From Chara braunii (lineage: Eukaryota; Streptophyta; Charophyceae; Charales; Characeae), in NCBI GenBank assembly GCA_003427395.1, contig BFEA01000135.1, positions 1,299,466-1,320,297 of the forward strand: 20,832 bases of DNA, in the 5' to 3' direction. Made by a program: the position numbers and the translations under genes. The notes beneath the pieces are model-generated. The model had not been told where the DNA came from. It searched no databases and worked only from the letters and a program-made list of their open reading frames with translations. This document shows positions 18,795 to 20,832 of the stretch, piece after piece (positions within the stretch are counted from its first letter, which is position 1; each line of letters starts with the position of its first letter).

Positions 18795-19207
18795 CCCCAC
18801 ACTACACCATCGCAAAGAAAACCCGCTATCAATACTTCTCTACAATTTTTCAAGTAACCGAAATATGTACGTAAAACGTCCACCCACTACACAAACTCTT
18901 ATCACATCTTCCTTGGATCAATGCGCAACTACTCAATAAGATGGCAATAATACACCCGTACCTCACAAGGCCTTTCACCCTTAAACCAACCATCCCTTGT
19001 TGCGAATGCGCCTCGATGACGATCACGCTTGAGGTAACAGACGCAAAAATACGTAGTCACCGGTCCTCTGTCTAAACACGCCGGTTACCACGCTCAATGA
19101 GATCCAAGGATTAGAGGAGGCAGAAGAAGTTGATCCAAAGCAATCCGCCGGAGTATCAACCCGACATTCACTTCCATAAGCTCATCCGCAATCAACTCCA
19201 CATCCAC

Positions 19208-19277
19208 ACTCCTCCTACGCGTCGCCCCGACGCGTTTCGTTGCTGGCGTAGACAGCAACTCATCAGGAGGCTTCCAA
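19208..19277 (-). ncRNA. Type I hammerhead ribozyme, upstream copy
   Basis: Same sequence as the hammerhead at 13751-13820, offset 5457 bp: CTGATGA, 7-bp stem II, GAAA, 7-bp stem III and UA. In the upstream pseudo-LTR it would lie in the 5' leader of a transcript started there, about 120 bases before the full copy begins. Confidence 0.87.
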
Positions 19278-20074
19278 GAATAGATAACCACCAAATCTTT
19301 GAAAATGTGTGGAGACTCAAGCCTCTGCTCGCACTTAAATACTCACCTCCTACCTCGTTGTTACGTACTTCGTTACTCAGACCGATCAGAGAAGCATCGC
19401 ACTTATATTCCTACCTCCTACCTTTCCCGTCCTACAAGCCCCGATCCTTCCTACTTTGCCGCGACACGTGTCCAGACGCAGCCTCTACCTACTATTCAGA
19501 AAAAACGCAAAGAAAAAGAAAAACAGAGCATCCATAAGGAAACAGCAGCACTCAACCTTCAAATCACTTAGACACCCGGCTCGGCTGAGCATGTACAATC
19601 TCCCATTGCGCTCTCAGCTCGGATCACTTTCCCGATCTCATCAATCGGATTCGATACCCCCAAAAAAATCCCGCCCAGGTGAATTCCTCGGACTTTCTCC
19701 GTGTACGGTATTAACGACTAAAAACATCAAGTCCCTTCGTCCCTCTCATGTAGCCAGTCCGTCAGTTTTCCCTAACCACCAATACATTTCCTGTTTTGTG
19801 ATCGACCGAAAATCCCGCCGTTCTTCTGAGATGGCAGGCGAAGTCCAATGTTTCACTGTCCGCATAGCATGAATATTGGAACTTCGGGTCGGATTTCTAT
19901 GTCGGGTATAGCCGAAAAACCGGATTCCTATGTCGGGTAACTGGCAACTCCATTTCCATCGTATGACCTTCTTGAAAAATCCATACCCGAAGTCCCACGA
20001 ACTATCCTCCCACCTGATCAGTGTATATACTAATCCTGTCCCCTTATCCCCGGCTTCGCTTGGTCGACCGGTAC

Positions 20075-20265
20075 GGTTAAAAGTACTGCAGCGACAAAAG
20101 ACGCACATCTTCCCCAAAAAATCCCCCCAAAAAAGATAAAAAAGACAACAGAAAATTCCAAAGAAATTTNGGTTAAAAGTACTGCAGCGACAAAAGACGC
20201 ACATCTTCCCCAAAAAATCCCCCCAAAAAAGATAAAAAAGACAACAGAAAATTCCAAAGAAATTT
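20075..20265. repeat. 95-bp direct duplication around a single N (probable assembly artefact)
   Basis: 20075-20169 and 20171-20265 are identical and separated only by the N at 20170. Copy 1 of the pseudo-LTR has the segment once (14618-14712). This is the pattern left when overlapping contig ends are joined with a placeholder base instead of being merged. Confidence 0.88.
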
Positions 20266-20377
20266 TGAAAAGAAATTCCGACGGGAAGAAAGGATAGGCA
20301 AAAAATGGTACCGAGGCAAAAGTACGCTACCATCGATTATGCATCTAGACAAAAGTTAAGAACTTTACGATTCCGGG

Positions 20378-20439
20378 TTACATACCGGAAAGAAAATCTT
20401 TCCGGGGACCTCCGGAAAGGTTAGCGAATTTCGCTAACG

Positions 20440-20443
<4 letters not shown>
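20378..20443 (-). pseudogene. RT C-terminal tail fragment in the upstream copy
   Basis: Encodes the SLAALAKFANLSGGPRKD segment of the RT end, then stops early at a TAA (copy 1 reads TAC). It enters directly from the microsatellite and has no upstream RT, so it is a truncated relic. Confidence 0.8.

Positions 20444-20514
<71 letters not shown>
20444..20514. repeat. (GA)n microsatellite at the 5' junction of the element
   Basis: Uninterrupted GA to 20500, then an AAAGAGAGAGAGAAAG tail. It is the second half of the split target. The 20520-20770 flank holds no gene I recognise. Confidence 0.95.
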
Positions 20515-20518
<4 letters not shown>

Positions 20519-20769
20519 AAGCCGCAGATCGGACAGGGGAAAGTCGGGATCTGTGTCGGGGGTTGTTTCAGCAGTTGGTAGTACCGTACCGCCGAATTCC
20601 GAACTTTTCCAATAGCATATTGAATTTATTGTATCTGAGTGGAACTTCGAATTTGTACTGTTCATGGTCATATCTCAAGCTCCTGTAAGCTTTATCTGAC
20701 TCCTCTCAAGTGCATGTTGCTTTGTGGGTGAAATAATGTCAGGATCTTTGCACCCTCCTGACTGCCATA

Positions 20770-20773
<4 letters not shown>

Positions 20774-20832
<59 letters not shown>
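20774..20832. repeat. (CT)n microsatellite at window end
   Basis: About 59 bp of CT running to the last base of the window. Confidence 0.97.

Larger units (their letters stand above)
13646..20451 (-). mobile_element. Penelope-like retroelement, permuted EN-RT (Chlamys-like) type
   Basis: A retroelement of about 6.8 kb on the minus strand, bounded on both sides by (GA)n. In sense order it has an upstream pseudo-LTR, a 78-aa ORF, a Gag-like ORF1, a GIY-YIG endonuclease, a reverse transcriptase and a downstream pseudo-LTR. Endonuclease before RT, a CxC motif ahead of the RT core, pseudo-LTRs and microsatellite insertion together match the permuted N-terminal-EN Penelope-like clade. No Cys/His cluster lies between the GIY and YIG motifs, favouring Chlamys over Naiad. 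The true element unit is about 5.45 kb (13646-19098). The rest is a 5'-truncated tandem copy. ORF1 and a hammerhead ribozyme are the unusual parts. Confidence 0.88.
19103..20451 (-). repeat. Upstream pseudo-LTR (copy 2): 5'-truncated tandem copy of the element
   Basis: Repeats 13646-14898. By my reading 19103-20169 matches copy 1 without a difference. The last 186 bp (20266-20451) differ at seven positions (opposite 14713, 14773, 14809, 14825, 14833, 14842 and 14884). It ends in (GA)n exactly where copy 1 has an internal GAGAGAGA inside the RT gene. One of the changes (opposite 14825) creates a stop codon in the RT tail. It contains a 95-bp internal duplication around an N. Confidence 0.92.

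Noticed and set aside
13646-20451. LTR retrotransposon with 1.25-kb LTRs
   Set aside because: The repeats lack TG...CA ends, there is no protease, RNase H or integrase, the RT is Penelope-type, and one repeat includes RT codons; this fits a tandem-copy pseudo-LTR.
13646-20451. Group II intron or bacterial retroelement
   Set aside because: GIY-YIG plus a Penelope-type RT, a zinc-knuckle ORF and microsatellite flanks do not fit; no maturase domain or intron domain V structure was seen.
1-20832. CRISPR-like arrays
   Set aside because: The regular repeats are microsatellites or the degenerate TGCCCCT array; none has constant repeats with unique spacers of uniform length.

Overview
The window looks like intergenic, repeat-dominated nuclear DNA from a plant-lineage eukaryote. 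The evidence is long GA/CT microsatellites, long A/T tracts, decayed Ty3-type integrase and LINE reverse transcriptase fragments, and one large structured retroelement. There are no bacterial-style operons, and I recognise no host gene with confidence. I cannot name the species. A streptophyte alga or seedless plant would fit the retroelement type, but that is inference only.

Layout. 1-60: GA microsatellite. 317-1108: remnant of a Ty3-type integrase. 1690-3540: C-rich non-coding sequence with a dispersed module of about 135 bp. 3545-3840: AT-rich stretch with a short tandem repeat. 3935-6600: LINE ORF2 remnant, riddled with stops but almost free of frameshifts over its RT part. 7000-9900: unrecognised ORFs, a hairpin-core repeat family and a second LINE fragment. 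9480-10530: a MITE-like inverted repeat, its sibling and A/T tracts. 11580-12245: CT microsatellites, one inside an inverted repeat, and a degenerate TGCCCCT repeat of about 30 bp. 12250-13567: nothing recognisable. 13568-20514: a Penelope-like retroelement inserted in a GA microsatellite. 20515-20832: flank ending in a CT microsatellite.

The main discovery is the element at 13646-20451, read on the minus strand. It carries a small ORF, a Gag-like ORF1 (CCHC zinc knuckle, coiled coil, SAP-like tail), a GIY-YIG endonuclease, and then a 767-aa Penelope-type reverse transcriptase with a CxC linker motif. The endonuclease lies upstream of the RT, so this is the permuted architecture known from the Naiad and Chlamys clades. 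The endonuclease lacks the Cys/His cluster between its GIY and YIG motifs, which points to Chlamys. Direct repeats of about 1.25 kb (pseudo-LTRs) flank the body, because a 5'-truncated copy sits in tandem upstream of a full copy. Each pseudo-LTR contains a near-textbook type I hammerhead ribozyme. Published descriptions of these clades, as I recall them, report microsatellite targeting but no canonical hammerheads, so this combination looks new.

Expected working, inferred from the family. Transcription would run from the upstream pseudo-LTR. The hammerhead would self-cleave the RNA. ORF1 would coat it. The endonuclease would nick a (CT)n/(GA)n target, and the RT would copy the RNA there. This copy appears disabled by a frameshift and a TAG between endonuclease and RT. 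The upstream pseudo-LTR also contains a one-base gap with a 95-bp duplication that is almost certainly an assembly artefact.
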